64,000 nt of DNA, taken from NCBI GenBank assembly GCA_026075535.2, contig AP026550.1:4278001-4342000 (forward strand), written 5' to 3'. Shown piece by piece: positions 44,548 through 56,400 of this stretch. The DNA comes from Tricholoma matsutake (taxonomy: Eukaryota; Basidiomycota; Agaricomycetes; Agaricales; Tricholomataceae). The translations under genes were made by a program, and so were the position numbers. The notes beneath the pieces were generated by a model. The model saw only the letters and a list, made by a program, of their open reading frames with translations. It searched no databases and was not told the origin of the DNA. How positions within the stretch are numbered: position 1 is the stretch's first letter; every line of letters starts with the position of its first letter.

Positions 44548-45334
44548 TGTTACAATTTTCCTTGTAACTCATGGAACCCGACGCACCCGACGATCCCCTC
44601 CAGACAGGAGGCACCCCTTGATTCATGCCTAGGGCATGTCCTTGACATCAGACACACACATGACGCATGCCGACTGCATGCATTCGATCCCCTTCCTGTG
44701 GAAGGCACCCTTGATGCATGGTGACTCCATGCACCCGAACCCACTCCCACACATGCTGTGATACGACAGCCCCCTGACATGAGGTCCGTGATGTTGGACT
44801 CTCACGATCAACATGCTGCACCGCAGCATGTCCTTGACATTGGATCCTTGACATTGGATCTGTGACATTGGATCTGTGACATTGGATCTGTGACATCGGA
44901 TGCCTCATGCTAGGCATGAGGCTTATCTCTTATTGTTTCCTGACATGCTGCGCTGCAGCACTCCGTGACATTGGACGCCTCATGCAAGGCATGAGGCCTA
45001 TTGTTTCTATTCTTACTTGATATGCATCTATCTTTCCGATTGGACGATAAGGACCTCCCTCGTAGTATAAGTACTGCAACTCGTAGTAGGGATGTCCTTA
45101 GTTTAGATCTAGGCAATTAACAGCCTTAACTTGCAACTCGTGAACTTACTCAAAACCACTAAGGAAGCCCCTTAGTGCATGAACCTGAACAACTCTATGC
45201 AGAAGCCCTGCTAGAGTGCACTACTTATCTTACGTCGGACGCTCCGAGTAAGACTAGTGCCGAATGACTTGTCGAGGAAGCACCTCGTCGAACGACATCG
45301 ACTAGATCGAGTGGTTGAGGCTTCGCCCTTAACA
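44548..45334 (+). repeat. 3' LTR of chromovirus F
   Basis: 787 bp, longer than the 5' LTR because of a 14-bp tandem array (44836-44904) and added palindromic segments (CATGCTGC/GCAGCATG). Confidence 0.94.
44836..44904 (+). repeat. 14-bp tandem array in the LTR
   Basis: About five copies of GACATTGGATCTGT, nearly exact; single or absent in the other three related LTRs of the window. Confidence 0.9.
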
Positions 45335-45650
45335 CATATTCTTCGAGGTTCCCTGAACCTTGTTTGAGATTCTTGATCTCAGTTTTTGCCGTTCCGGCAT
45401 CGTTGATTGGTGAGAAGGCCTCTAAGACCTTCTGTCTGAAGTCTGCATATTCTCCGAGTCCCTTGGATTGGTGTTGGTTGACAAATGCCTGCGCCCAGGC
45501 AGCTGCCGTCCCTCCATTCATGAAGGACAGTGTGAAGATGATCTTTTTGTCGTTCGTGTCATAGACCTGGTCATTGATTCGCAGGTACAGGTCTATCTCC
45601 TGCAGGAATTTGGCAGTTTTGGTTCTGTCTCCTGAGAAGTCTGTCAGTTG
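45335..45650 (-). pseudogene. Gag of chromovirus G, 5' part with deleted start
   Basis: Minus-strand coding reads TKTAKFLQEIDLYLRINDQVYDTNDKKIIF-like sequence and GGTAAAWAQAFVNQHQSKGLGEYADF, then NLEEYV at the F insertion. Relative to F about 170 bp, including the start codon, is missing between ACAGAC microhomologies (F 37971-38147). Confidence 0.85.
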
Positions 45651-45847
45651 ATCTGTAGAACCAACGCTGTGCTGGGGTCAAGTAATGGACTAGTCTTCCA
45701 TTGTATCGGTACCAAGATGAACCTGGCTGTGGTTCCGCTTCTCTTGGTGGTTGGTCTGGGGTTTGTCTAGACCCAGGTCGCTGTGGTGTGTTTCGAGACG
45801 TATTGCCTACACCTAGGTAGGTGGGCTAGCAGATAGTTTAGATCTTA

Positions 45848-46526
45848 TGTTAAGGGCGAAGCCTCAACCACTTGATCTAGTTGATGTCATTTGATGAGGT
45901 GCTTCCTCGACAAGTTGTTCAGCACTAGTCTTACTCGGAGCATCCGACGTAAGATAGGTAGTGCACTCTAGCAGGGCTTCTGCGTAGAGTCATTCAGGTT
46001 CATGCACTAAGGGGCTTCCTTAGTGGTTTCAAGTAAGTTCATGAGTTGCAAGTTAAGGCTGTAGAATGCCTAGATCTAAACTAAGGACATCCCTACTACG
46101 AGTTGCAGTACTTATACTACAAGGGAGGTCCTTATTGTCCAATCAGAAAGATAGATGTGTATCAAGTAAGAATAGAAACAATAAGCCTTATGCCTTGCAT
46201 GAGGCGTCCAATGTCAAGGATCTGATGTCAAGGACATGCTGTGGCACAGCATGTCGATTGTGAGAGTCCGACGTCATGGACCTCATGTCAAGGGGCTGTT
46301 GTATCACAGCATGTGTGGGAATGGGTTCGGGTGCATGGAGTCACCATGCGTCAAGGGTGCCTTCTGCGGGAAGGGGATCGAATGCATGTTGTTGACATGC
46401 ATCGTGTGGGTGTCTGGTGTCAAGGACATGCTCTAAGCATGAATCAGGGAGTGCCTCCTGTCTGGAGGGGATCTTCGGGTACATCGGGTCAGTCGGGTCT
46501 CATGAGTTGCAAGGAAAATTGTAACA
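45848..46526 (-). repeat. 5' LTR of chromovirus G
   Basis: 679 bp; partner of 28926-29525; followed by the duplication GATAC. Confidence 0.93.
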
Positions 46527-46967
46527 GATACTGTAAACACAGAACCTATTTTATATGGTGTTATTCCATGTCATGCTGGCTTTTGTACCTCTCATCTTTC
46601 TGTGTTTTGCTTTCCACGCATAACTTCACTGAATTGTACATTTAGAGGCAGGATATACTGCTCTGATGCATAGGCAAACATCATCACAAGATCCATCTAC
46701 AGACACAGATGAGATACTTATGGGCACAGATTGAGCAAGAGTCCAAGAAACAGTCAAGAAACTGGTGCAACCACAGTTGCAAATATTCCCTACAGTTCAC
46801 AAAGTTGAGGCCTCTTCAGATGAGGAGTTCATCAAATGCCTCAGCAGGAAGAAGGAACCACTCAGCCATTTTATGTCTGCCTCTGCTACTGTTGTTCCAG
46901 TGTCCCCTGTTGAGGACAAATCTCAGGGTGGGAGCAAAACAGAAAGAGGACATACTATCATTGGGTA

Positions 46968-48097
46968 GGTGTTTGAACAAATTTTGAAAATGTGTCTCAG
47001 AATTGTGGTTCCTGATGACTACTGGTCTTTGGCTTTCTTGAGGGTATATATGTGCTTCTTATCTAGACTTTCATGTAGTAAAAACATGAGTATAGCCAAA
47101 ATGTGATGCCAGTTATACCAAAAAGTAGGCTTTTGAACAGTTTCAGTCACATCAGTCATGGTTCCTGACATGCCAAATTCAATCTCAGCTCTGCAGTTCA
47201 ATGAGACCCAAATAGGACCCTGGAAGCTCCTGCAAAGGTTTCTCCAGGTTTTAGCATGTTTGAGGGGCAAAATTTTGACATATACATGTCTGGACTTTGC
47301 ATGATTCAGGCAACTTTCACTGTAGCTTTGTTCAGATTTAGCATGTTTGAGAGGTTGAGATTGTTGAAAAATTTAAATGTGCCTGCAACTTACTAGTGAA
47401 GAATATCATGATGTTCCTGCACACAGGCCATCTTGATGCTTTGATGTAGAAATAAAGTCCATGGTTGCGGCAAAAAAAATCCTCTTATGCTGGAGGGAAA
47501 ATGGGTAGAAGATGGACCCACTTTCACTGCTTATTGTTATGCTCACACATAACTTATACCTGTTCCCTATGTCTTGAATACATTTTTTTGACCTGTCACA
47601 CTGTATGGCTGTCACATCCTTGTCTGACTTAGCATGTTTGAGGCCAAAACTCTGCATGTTTGAGGGGTGTTTTTGGTGATTTTTCTGGACAAACCTTTGC
47701 AGGAGCTTCCAGGGTCATACCCAAATGCATATGCATTTCAATCTCCACTTCAAGAGATTGTCATGCTCAACACCTGGTTGCTGCAAATGCTCTATCCTGT
47801 ACACTAGCAGTTGTCTGTACCTGTAAATTGGTGGGAGGCTTCTCATATAGTTAGATTTCATCTGTATCAATTTTCTTTTAGAAATTTCAATTCATAAAAA
47901 CTATCCAGACACTGTTTTTTCCAAATCAAATCCAAATCTGGACCCTCAAAACTAAAATTCCTCAACAATGTGGCTTTCTTCTGCAAAATAAAATTTATAC
48001 ATTGTTTGATAGTTACAGTAACTACGTATCCCAAGAATACTGAGTGCTGAAGTGGATGGAAAGTGGTAGAAATATTGACTAGTACTGTTCAAACACC
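46968..48097. mobile_element. TIR element of about 1.1 kb in the MYND pseudogene
   Basis: Ends GGTGTTTGAACA and TGTTCAAACACC form a perfect 12-bp inverted repeat, each next to TA (46966-46967, 48098-48099), as for Tc1/mariner-type elements. The pairing continues past the TA (GGTA/TACC), so the true edge is uncertain. Inside are four copies of GCATGTTTGAG and a second inverted repeat (47216-47247 with 47685-47715). No transposase seen. Confidence 0.6.
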
Positions 48098-48720
48098 TAC
48101 CTGTGTTCAAACCCAGTGCCAGTGATAGTACATCACCATGCAATTCCTCAATAGAGGCTCCCCAAGAGTTATTTGAAACTTGAGAGCAGCCCAGCACAAA
48201 AGAAACACTGGAAATGTGAGAAACTTGCTGCACAACTGCTACCGGGTCAGGATTTGAAATTGTGCAGTAAGTGTGTGGCCATAGGACAAACCATCCAATA
48301 TTGCCACTCGCAGTGTGTACACTATTCTTTCTTACCACATCTCAGTCATTACACGGGCCACTAGTGAATGTCAGGAAGAAAGGATCTGCCATCCACTGTG
48401 CTCACAAGTGAATGTACAGAAACCTCTTATCCTAACTTTATGAAAATCCCCTCACCTGATCCAGAATTCAAAAGAAGTCAGGCACTTCATCTGATATCAT
48501 TCTTGAAACAGCCTAAGATAATAGACTACGTGGTGGGTCATCACTCATCACTATTTGTGGCTCCCTGATCCCTAGTCAGTTTATATGCCCCCACTCCCTC
48601 TGATGCAGAAAAACTGGTTGTCCCACCTTTCAGAAAGAGTTAAGTTTGTACAGATGTATATTCCAGTTGTTGATGGTTGAACAGAGTGGGTTTGGGAGCA
48701 GACAGAAACCTCTTTCTGAC

Positions 48721-49560
48721 CATGAGGCAATGAGATAGTGTAATGAAGTTACAACCACATTTGGATTCTTAGTCACCATCATGGTCACCTGACATAGATT
48801 GTTCTTGTACAACTTTGTATTATCATACTTTACACTTTTGAATTCATTCTTCATTCCTGTTCACTTGTCTTGACCTTAGTGTCAGAAGTCCCAGACTTCC
48901 TTCCACTTTTTTTTGAACACAAATATGGTAGGAACATGGGCATCTCACAGCCATGTCCTTTCCCCATCTTTTTTGCTGTTTGGGATGGCCCTGGACTGAC
49001 TTAATGCCATTTTGACACCCCCAAATATAAACTCTACCAAAATTGTCTTCCTATCGACCAAATCTAGCTACAACCAGAAATACCAAGGTTGTCTTCATAT
49101 CAATCAAATCTAGCCTTAGCCAGCCACATCTAACATTTTTGAAAGGGCAGAAGAACTGCCTGTGACAGCACATACGTCAGAATGGAGGTGTACTACTGAC
49201 ACCAAAAAGATATGTATGTAAAGACTCTCGCAACACAAGAACTTCCAGACCACTCTTATCTTGAACTGCCACTGCACCCTGACACTGTACCCAGAACCTG
49301 ACACTGTACCATACCCACCACACCCTGAACTCACTGCAACAGACCATACAAACTGTCTCAACACCCCTCACACCCCAACCCTTTGATGACATGCTCCCAT
49401 GCCCATCAAACAGCACATACAAATGTGCATATAGTCAACCCAACAAACTGTACCTCTCCTGCCCTTTCCCCATTGACCTCACTCAACTCCACCCCTGCAC
49501 CCCCAACATGATGTCCATCTACCAGTGACTCTGACTCATCAACACATGTTGCAACAAACA
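48721..49560. other. No supported gene
   Basis: About 840 bp between the last recognisable MYND sequence and the gag of element H. Short duplicated stretches (TTGTCTTC...ATC.A.CAAATCTAGC at 49042 and 49089) are present. An LTR of H may lie here, but I cannot define one without its partner. Confidence 0.4.
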
Positions 49561-49706
49561 TGTCCAATGCCAACAGTATCCCATATGCCGCTGCTGAAGT
49601 CATTCAATCAGGAAATGGTGGCCCTGTACTCTCCAGCGGCTGCCTAATGGTTGAGACCTTATGAGTCTTTGAGAATGCCTGTTAACACTACTTCTTACAC
49701 AAGGGA

Positions 49707-50464
49707 ATGGCTGCTGATGAATGTGTAGGAAAAATTATCTTTAACTTCAAATCAGCAGAAATACAGATGTGGGTTTATGCAGAAGAAGCACACTTGGTTG
49801 CCCTGGACTTCACAGCCTTTGTCACCAAACTGAAGAGGAAGTTTTTACCCCACACTTGGGAATGCTCCCTCATCTGGGATCAGATTGCCTTACAAGGGGA
49901 CATGGCCTTCCTCACTTGGGTGGAAAAAGTTATTGCTGCTAACAACAAACTTGGAGGCTCATCCTCACCATACCACATCACAGCAGATTGACTCCGTCTC
50001 CACCTCATTCCCTGCATGCGGCCTGCCCTCGAGCATGCTTATCATGCCAACAACCCTAAACTGAATGCCACTGGTGCTGCCACCAGAATCTTGGATGCCA
50101 TTGCAGACTTTGCGGATTGGAAAGAGCACATCAATGTCCTTGACCTCAAGATCACAGAGAAAAATGAAGAGTGGGTAAACCACCTTGCCAAACTGTCCCC
50201 CACCTCAACCACTCCCCATGCCCCTGGCTCCACACACTCGCCCAATATCCTCCATTCATCAAACACTGCCAACACATCTACTATGGGAACCAAAGAAAGC
50301 TATGCTGGGATCCTGAAGTTTATGTGCAAAGAAAAGGATATCCTGAAGGCCCACCTTGGCTGCTACAAATGCCAAACATTTTATGCAGGACACTTCTCCC
50401 TGGATTGTGACCAAGAGAAGCTCATGCCCAAAACGTGCAAGAAGATCACAGCCGCAAATGCTGC
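49707..50464 (+). pseudogene. Gag of element H
   Basis: Reads IIFNFKSAEIQMWVYAEE, DFTAFVTKLKRKFLPHTWE, a TGA at 49989-49991, then the same frame onwards to ILDAIADFADWKEHINVLD and a zinc knuckle CYKCQTFYAGHFSLDC (CX2CX6HX4C). It ends inside NAA at the 8-bp duplication of element D and continues exactly in frame at 60376 with KAKAAYEKMKTGNVV and an acidic stretch. Confidence 0.8.
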
Positions 50465-51475
50465 TAGTGTTTTAAGGTCTGGTCCTATGGACCAAAAAAA
50501 GACTGGAAACTGAACCAAACCTAACTGATGTTAACCAGACCATCGGTTATGGTTAACATCTGGTTATGGTCTTTCAGATCTCAAAAATATTGTTAACTGC
50601 ACAAAAACCAGTTGAGACTGGTTAATAGGTCATGCAAACTACACCCCCCTGTTTCCACACATATTCACTTCAATTTCGCTCCCTGGTTCATCAAAAACAG
50701 CTGAGAACTGAAAAAGATATGACCAAAACCATTTTATGACAGGTATTTTGTTGTGATTTGAATGACTTTGATTGTACTGCTTATAACTTGTGCTACAGAA
50801 ATGTTGGGTACAATTGGACATCATATGATCCATAGCAATAACACACATAAATATATGTACCATGTAGATTTCATTTATTTAACATCCCCAACAAGTTTTA
50901 ACTACATACTACAAATTATGAGTTACTAAGGCAAGGCAGGGGTATTAGTGTTTAAGGGTCCAGTCCAGTTCAGTTTTTTGACCCAAAAATGTAAAGACCA
51001 CAACCTAAACCAGTCCAGGACCGACCCAGATACTGCTAGAACCAAACTGGACCACCTAGGACTGGTCCTTTCTGGTTAAAAGACCGAAAAAGACCAGTTA
51101 AGACTGGTTCAGACTGATGTTTTGTCATGAAATTTGTTGTATTAATATAACCCATATGTATCTTAGCAAATATTACCCGGACCTTATAACCACTGTACAG
51201 ATAGATAGACATTGTAATTCCCCATCATTCGGTCTGACTTTTAAAACATTTCATCAAGATTTGACTTGGCTATGATCAATATAAAAATACATCTACTGAA
51301 TGACTCGTGCTGAACACCAAGAAATGTAATGTGACAACCATAAATTATGTGATGCATAGCATGCATTGACAAATGGTGGGAGTATTATTATACATGTTAG
51401 CCTTATGATCATTAATAGAATCAAGCAAATGATCAACATATGAGTAAGATGAAATGAAAATCAATCTGATACAAC

Positions 51476-52181
51476 TGTTAAGAACTGATCCTAGAGGCCA
51501 CTTCGGAATCCGACTGGACACTGCGGGTGATGATAGTGGGAGATTGTCAGGTTGATGCAGATTCTGCGGGAGGGGGAACGGAAAGGACTTGGCTTCAGCT
51601 TGTAAGAAGCTGCGCCCTTCACCTCATCTGGTGTCCTAATTTCAAGTCGAGGGTTTAGAGGTAGGAGCGGGAAAGTGTGGGTAAATGTGGGGAGGAGTAT
51701 GGAGGGACTTAGGTTGAGTTCAGATGAGACTAGAACTTTGGAGGGAGACTAGAGGTTGAGTCAAATGTAGTTCAGACTCTTAGAGGACAGGGGTTGGAGT
51801 AGAAGGAGGTTTTAGATTGGCAGGGTAAAGTCGAGTCTATGTCGATATATGAACTGAGGAATACAAGGCAAAACTAACTGAGCTTAAATACTGTAGTCTG
51901 GAATGATGCGGAACAGGAGCAAAGACTGTGGCAGTGTCTCGACTGCATAGATAAATTACCTATGGGAGCCGCACAGGAATCCATAGTCGGATTTGCAATA
52001 GAGATGGCAGCCTTGGAAAGGCAGCCATGGATGCTGTACAAGGCGGCCTGATGCACAGTAGCATGGGCAGTGCAAGGTGGCCGGGAACAAAATTGGGAGG
52101 CGTAGACAAAAGTCATGTTCGACGTGCGGGAAAGAGTTGGATGGATGCGGGTTCCGATCGGGCGAGCAATGGTTCTTGACA
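51476..52181 (-). repeat. 3' LTR of chromovirus B
   Basis: 706 bp; same length as its partner. In the first 160 positions every difference is explained by an ancestral CG now TG or CA. Confidence 0.95.
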
Positions 52182-52318
52182 GTATTTCCCCCTTAGTGCC
52201 GAGCCTACAAGGCACGTGAGGGTTTGAGTCTGAATGAGGAAGTTGGTTGAATTTTCTGAATGCGGTAATTGGTTGAAAAAATTTTCATGTTCTTTCCTTC
52301 CCCCATCAACTATCAATT

Positions 52319-53353
52319 ATGTCTGTCCCCTCCAGCAGTATCCGCGCAGATCAAATTGGCTGCGATGAGGGCTCAACATGAACAGAGGGAGTGGGCGATG
52401 AAGGAGCAGATGGAACAGGAGATGAAGGAGCTGGAGGAAGCAGCGAGGGAGGAGGAACACCGGGCGCAGGAGGCGCAGAAGGCAGCAGAGGAGGCTGCAA
52501 AGGCTGAGGAGGCTGCAAAGGCTGAGGAGGCTGCAAAGGCTGAGGAGGCACGTCAGGCAGAGGCGCGGAAAAAGGAGGCATCGGCCGCAAGACAAGTGGA
52601 GAAGAAGCGGGTGGCTGTGGCTGCAGGTTTGGAGGATGAGGCTGAGGGGAGCAAGTCCCCCAAGAAAAAGAAAGTTGCCAAGTCGAAGGCGCGAGTGGGG
52701 TCGGAGGAGTTGGAGGGTCCAGTGCGGGTGCAGGCCGCGTTGCCTTGCAAAAGGTACATACTTGTTTCCCTTTCCAGTCTCTTTTTACTGACAAGTGGCC
52801 TAGGTGCAAATATCAAAAGATCGCTTGTTTCAAGATGGGTGTGAAGGGACGTGTGTGTGACAACTGCATGCACGTCAAACATAAGTGCGAGGAGGTAGTG
52901 TGGGAGGGGCAGGAAGCCCCTGCAGCAAAACCGGCGGGAACGACGGGGGTGACCGGGGAAAACCCGGAATTAATGCAACAAATGATGAAGTTAATAAGGA
53001 AGGGGTTCGCTGAGGTGGCCACTGCGGTGCAGGAGTCAATGGGGGAGATTCGGGATGCTATGGACCCAGAGTGGGTGGAGGAAGAAAGTGCCGGGGAGGA
53101 GAGCGATGAGGGTGACAAAGAGGTGGAGCGGGCGGTGCAAGAGTCCCGGTGGGAAAGACGTGGGATCCAAAAATCCGGAGATGAGTGGGAGGCCTTCCAG
53201 AGATATCTGGAGAGAAGGTGAGCTGATGATGAGGAGGAGAGTGAGGATGAAGAAGAGGGTGAGGAGGGTGAAGAGAAGGATGAGGGCAGAGACATGGGCG
53301 AAGTTGGGGGAGAGGGAGATGAAGATGGAGAGGGAGAAGCAGTGGTAGTGTAG
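52319..53353 (+). pseudogene. Antisense Zn2Cys6-like gene of element B, damaged
   Basis: Exon 1 ends 52753, the intron is 52754-52803 (GTACAT to GGCCTAG), exon 2 starts 52804. The splice again creates CX2CX6CX9CX2CX6C: CKR joined to CKYQKIAC, then CDNCMHVKHKC. The coiled coil is longer than in A by a 12-bp repeat (GCTGAGGAGGCT-type, three units near 52496-52545), and PKKKK is kept. Damage: a 4-bp difference after the ATG at 52319 shifts the frame, and TGA at 53219-53221 replaces CGG/CGA of A. The old stop (TAG 53351-53353) and AATAAA (53385-53390) remain. A downstream start at 52365 could still give a truncated protein with the cluster. Confidence 0.75.
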
Positions 53354-53436
53354 GGACCCAGTCAGGTCCAAAAAATCTTTTTTCAATAAAATTTGTTCTG
53401 AGTTCGGACTGAGTGAATAAGTAACGTGAATAGTCT

Positions 53437-56400
53437 TTAAGCGGGTAACGGTCCAGGTTTCTGCAGGTAGCGGGTGTGAAAATCCGCAAGGAGTTCTTGG
53501 GCGTGGTCAAGTTCCATAACAGGTAGCCAGGAAGTCTCTTCATCGGTTCCCTGGTAACCTTCCCATCGGACGAGGTAGAGAATCTTGCAGCGACATTGGT
53601 TGTCAACTCTGGAGTCAAGGACTTTGGCGATCTCATATTCGAGCTCGTCATCAATGGTGATCGGAGGAGGTGGAGGTTGTACTCAATTTGGAATTGTGTT
53701 CGGGGAGTGTTTCTCTAGTTGAGAGACATGGAAAACAGGGTGAATGGCCCGCATGTGATCCGGGAGCTGCAGGGTGACTGAATGAGTGCCCAGGCGGGCG
53801 ATGATTTCAAAGGGGCCATGGTGCTGTTCGGAAAGTTTCTTGGAAGGACGTGTGGTGCGGATATTTTCCGCAGTGACATAGGCAGAATCACCAATGTTGA
53901 AGTCGGGTGCGGGTGCCCAATGTTTGTCCGCAGGACCTTGATAACGCTCTTGAGCGGCCACAAGTTGTTTCCGAAGCTCCTGATGAAGGTCGTCTAAGTC
54001 GACGATGAACTTGCGGGCACGCTGTGAAGCTAAGTCGCATTCTGGAAAGACGGAAATGTTCGGGTGATAGCCTTTGTTGGCAAAGAAAGGGGATACACCT
54101 GTAGAGGTGGAAGGAGCATTGTTGTAGGCAAATTTGCCCAAGGGTAAGAGGTGAGACCAGTCGTCCTGCTGATAGTTGCAGAAGACCTGGAGGTACTGTT
54201 CCAAGGTCTGATTAAGTCGTTCTGTCTGACCATCACCTTGTGGGTGATAACCGGAAGTGAAGTGGATCCGCATGTCGAGTGCTTTTCCGAGGGAGCGGAA
54301 GAAATGGGAGACAAACTTGGATCCCCGGTTGCAAGTGACATGTGATGGAATGCCATGCTTGGAGAAGACATGGAGGATGAACAGGTTGGCTAGTCCTTGG
54401 GCTGTGATTTCATTGACAGTTGGGATGAAGATGCCTTGCTTGGTGAGGCGGTCAACGATGACCAGGATAGCGGTGTGACTGTTGGAGTTGGGTAGTTGTT
54501 CAATGAAGTCCATGGAGATGGAGTTCCAAGGTCGTTCCGGAACCGGAAGTTGCTTTAGGAACCTGTAGGGCTTGTGTCGGGGTGATTTGGATCATTTGCA
54601 AGTGGTACAGGATTTGCAGAATTCTTGCACAAAGGTGCAGAGGTTTGGCCAGACATATTCCCAGCGGACAAGCTGCTGGGTTTTGTTTTGTCCAAAGTGG
54701 CCAGAGAGGATGTGATCGTGTTTGTACTGAAGGACTTTGAGGCGAAGATCCACGACGTCCGGAACATAAATCTGGTTGAAGTGGCGGAGAAGACCTGCCT
54801 CGCCTATGGTCCAGTTGGGGTCGGTAGGTGTCAGAAGATGTGCAGATGAAAAGGGGTCAAGGGGTAGGGAGGTGCGGATGTCGTGGTGAAGTTTCTCAAC
54901 ATCCATGATTACTGCCTGTCGAAGGATGGGTGTGGCAAAATAGGTGGCGCGGAGGGAAGAGGTGAGCTGTTCCTGTGTGAATACAGGTCGGAAGTTGGTT
55001 GGGTTTACGGAGGCCAAGTCGCTATTTCCCCCTTTGTGGTAGACGTCCCAACGTCTAGTGAGTGCATCTGGCTTGGCCCCTAGTTTCCCGGGGCGGAAGC
55101 AGATGATGAGATTGAACTGGGAAAGGTACTCAGACCAACGGGCCTGGTGGCGGGTGAGCAACTTGGTAGTGCTGAAGTACTCAAGATTTTTGTGGTCGGT
55201 GACCACATCAACTGGGTTTGCGGAACCCTCGAAGTACTGCCTCCAGTGTTTGAAGGCTTCGAAAATGGCCAAGAGTTCCTTGTCATGTGTGTCGTAATTT
55301 AGTTCAGCGGGATTGAAGGAGCAGGAATGAAAAGTGACTGGATGGATTTCTCCATCCGCAGTGTAAACCGAAAGGATAGCAGCTAGGGCATAGTCGGAAG
55401 CGTCGGTTTCAAGTACCATTTGTGAGTCGGGTACCCATTGAGTTAAGACGGGTGCATGAGTGAATTCTTGTTTGAGCCTTTCAAAGGCATTGCAGCACTT
55501 CTTGTTGAAGTCCCAAGGTGTGGATTTCTGCGTCAAGCGGGTGAGTGGGATGACAATGTCTGAATAGCTGTTAATGAAGCGGCGGTAAAAGTTGCAAAAG
55601 CCTAAGAAGGATTGTATATCCTTAACTTTCCTAGGCTCGGGCCAGTCAAGCACGGTTTTGACTTTATCCTCGGACATCCACAGTCCATCCAGTGAAAGGA
55701 TGAAACCCAAATATTTGACGGTGTCTTTGTGGAACTCACATTTCTGTGGAGAGGCATAAAGTCCATTTTTCTGGAGACAGTGGAGGACTTCTTTGATGTG
55801 AGCCCCATGCTGGGACTTGTCATTGGAATAGATTAGGATGTCGTCGAGGTATACGATGACACAAACATCCAGCATGTTGCTGAAGATGTCGTTCATAAAC
55901 CGCTGGAAAGCTGCGGGTGCATTAGTGAGCCCAAAGGGGACCACCAACCACTCGAAGGATCCGTAGCGGGTGCGGAAAGTAGTTTTCCACTCATCACCAT
56001 CAGTGATGTGGACTAGGTGATAAGCATGCTGCAAGTCTATTTTGGTGAACAAGCGGGCTTTGGGGGGAGAGTCAAGTAGGTCGGAAATGAGAGGAAGTGG
56101 GTAGCGGTCTTTCTTTGTAAGACGGTTAAGTCCTTGGTAGTCGACACAAAGTTGGAGACTACCATCCTTTTTCTTGATGAAGAGAATAGGGGTCCCATGC
56201 GGCAACTTGGATGGGCAGATGAAACCTGAGCGGACGTTTTCATCAATAAAGACTCGTAAGGCTTCTAATTCAGAGGGGGAGAGAGAATACATTTGGCCCG
56301 GAGGCAGAGGAGTATTGTCTTCTGTCTCTATCTTGAGGTCGTAAGACTGATGCGGAGGAAGGGTATCTGCTTTAGTCTTATTAAAGACATCAGCAAATTT

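Larger units (their letters stand above)
37160..45334 (+). mobile_element. Chromovirus F (Ty3/gypsy) with two accessory ORFs
   Basis: LTRs 37160-37769 and 44548-45334, reading TGTTACAATTTTCC to CCCTTAACA on the plus strand. Target duplication CATAT is at 37155-37159 and 45335-45339. Plus-strand order: gag, -1 frameshift, protease-linker-RT-RNase H-integrase-chromodomain, ORF2, ORF3, polypurine tract (GTGGGGGGGTAA). Inserted, inverted, into gag of its relative G. Confidence 0.96.
28926..46526 (-). mobile_element. Chromovirus G (Ty3/gypsy), containing a hAT element and chromovirus F
   Basis: LTRs 28926-29525 and 45848-46526 start TGTTAAGGGCGAAGCC and end TTGTAACA. Target duplication GATAC is at 28921-28925 and 46527-46531. 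Without its two insertions G is about 7.7 kb. Minus-strand order: gag, protease, coiled-coil linker, RT, RNase H, integrase, chromodomain, variable accessory region. Several frameshifts and a deletion at the gag start make it dead. Confidence 0.93.
28200..48720 (+). pseudogene. MYND zinc-finger protein pseudogene, split by chromovirus G and a TIR element
   Basis: Left part 28200-28925: a Lys-rich stretch with an imperfect repeated pattern (about 28240-28385), then DDFVEQWKTLLQPWWEELIHN, ENYRQGCPKMIAYLATNNG and ELIVIHYAGVDQLKNEKF. After element G it resumes at 46527 (CKHRTYFIW), then SSDEEFIKCLSRKKEP. After a 1.1-kb TIR element it resumes near 48105 with SPCNSSIEAPQELF and the zinc finger LKLCSKCVAIGQTIQYCHSQC (about 48257-48320), then HHSSLFVAPDP and WVWEQTETSF. 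The order matches a MYND-finger family frequent in agaricomycetes. TGA stops at former CGA codons are common. Start and end are approximate. Confidence 0.7.

Noticed and set aside
44836..44904. CRISPR-like array
   Set aside because: Direct 14-bp tandem repeats without unique spacers in a eukaryotic LTR.
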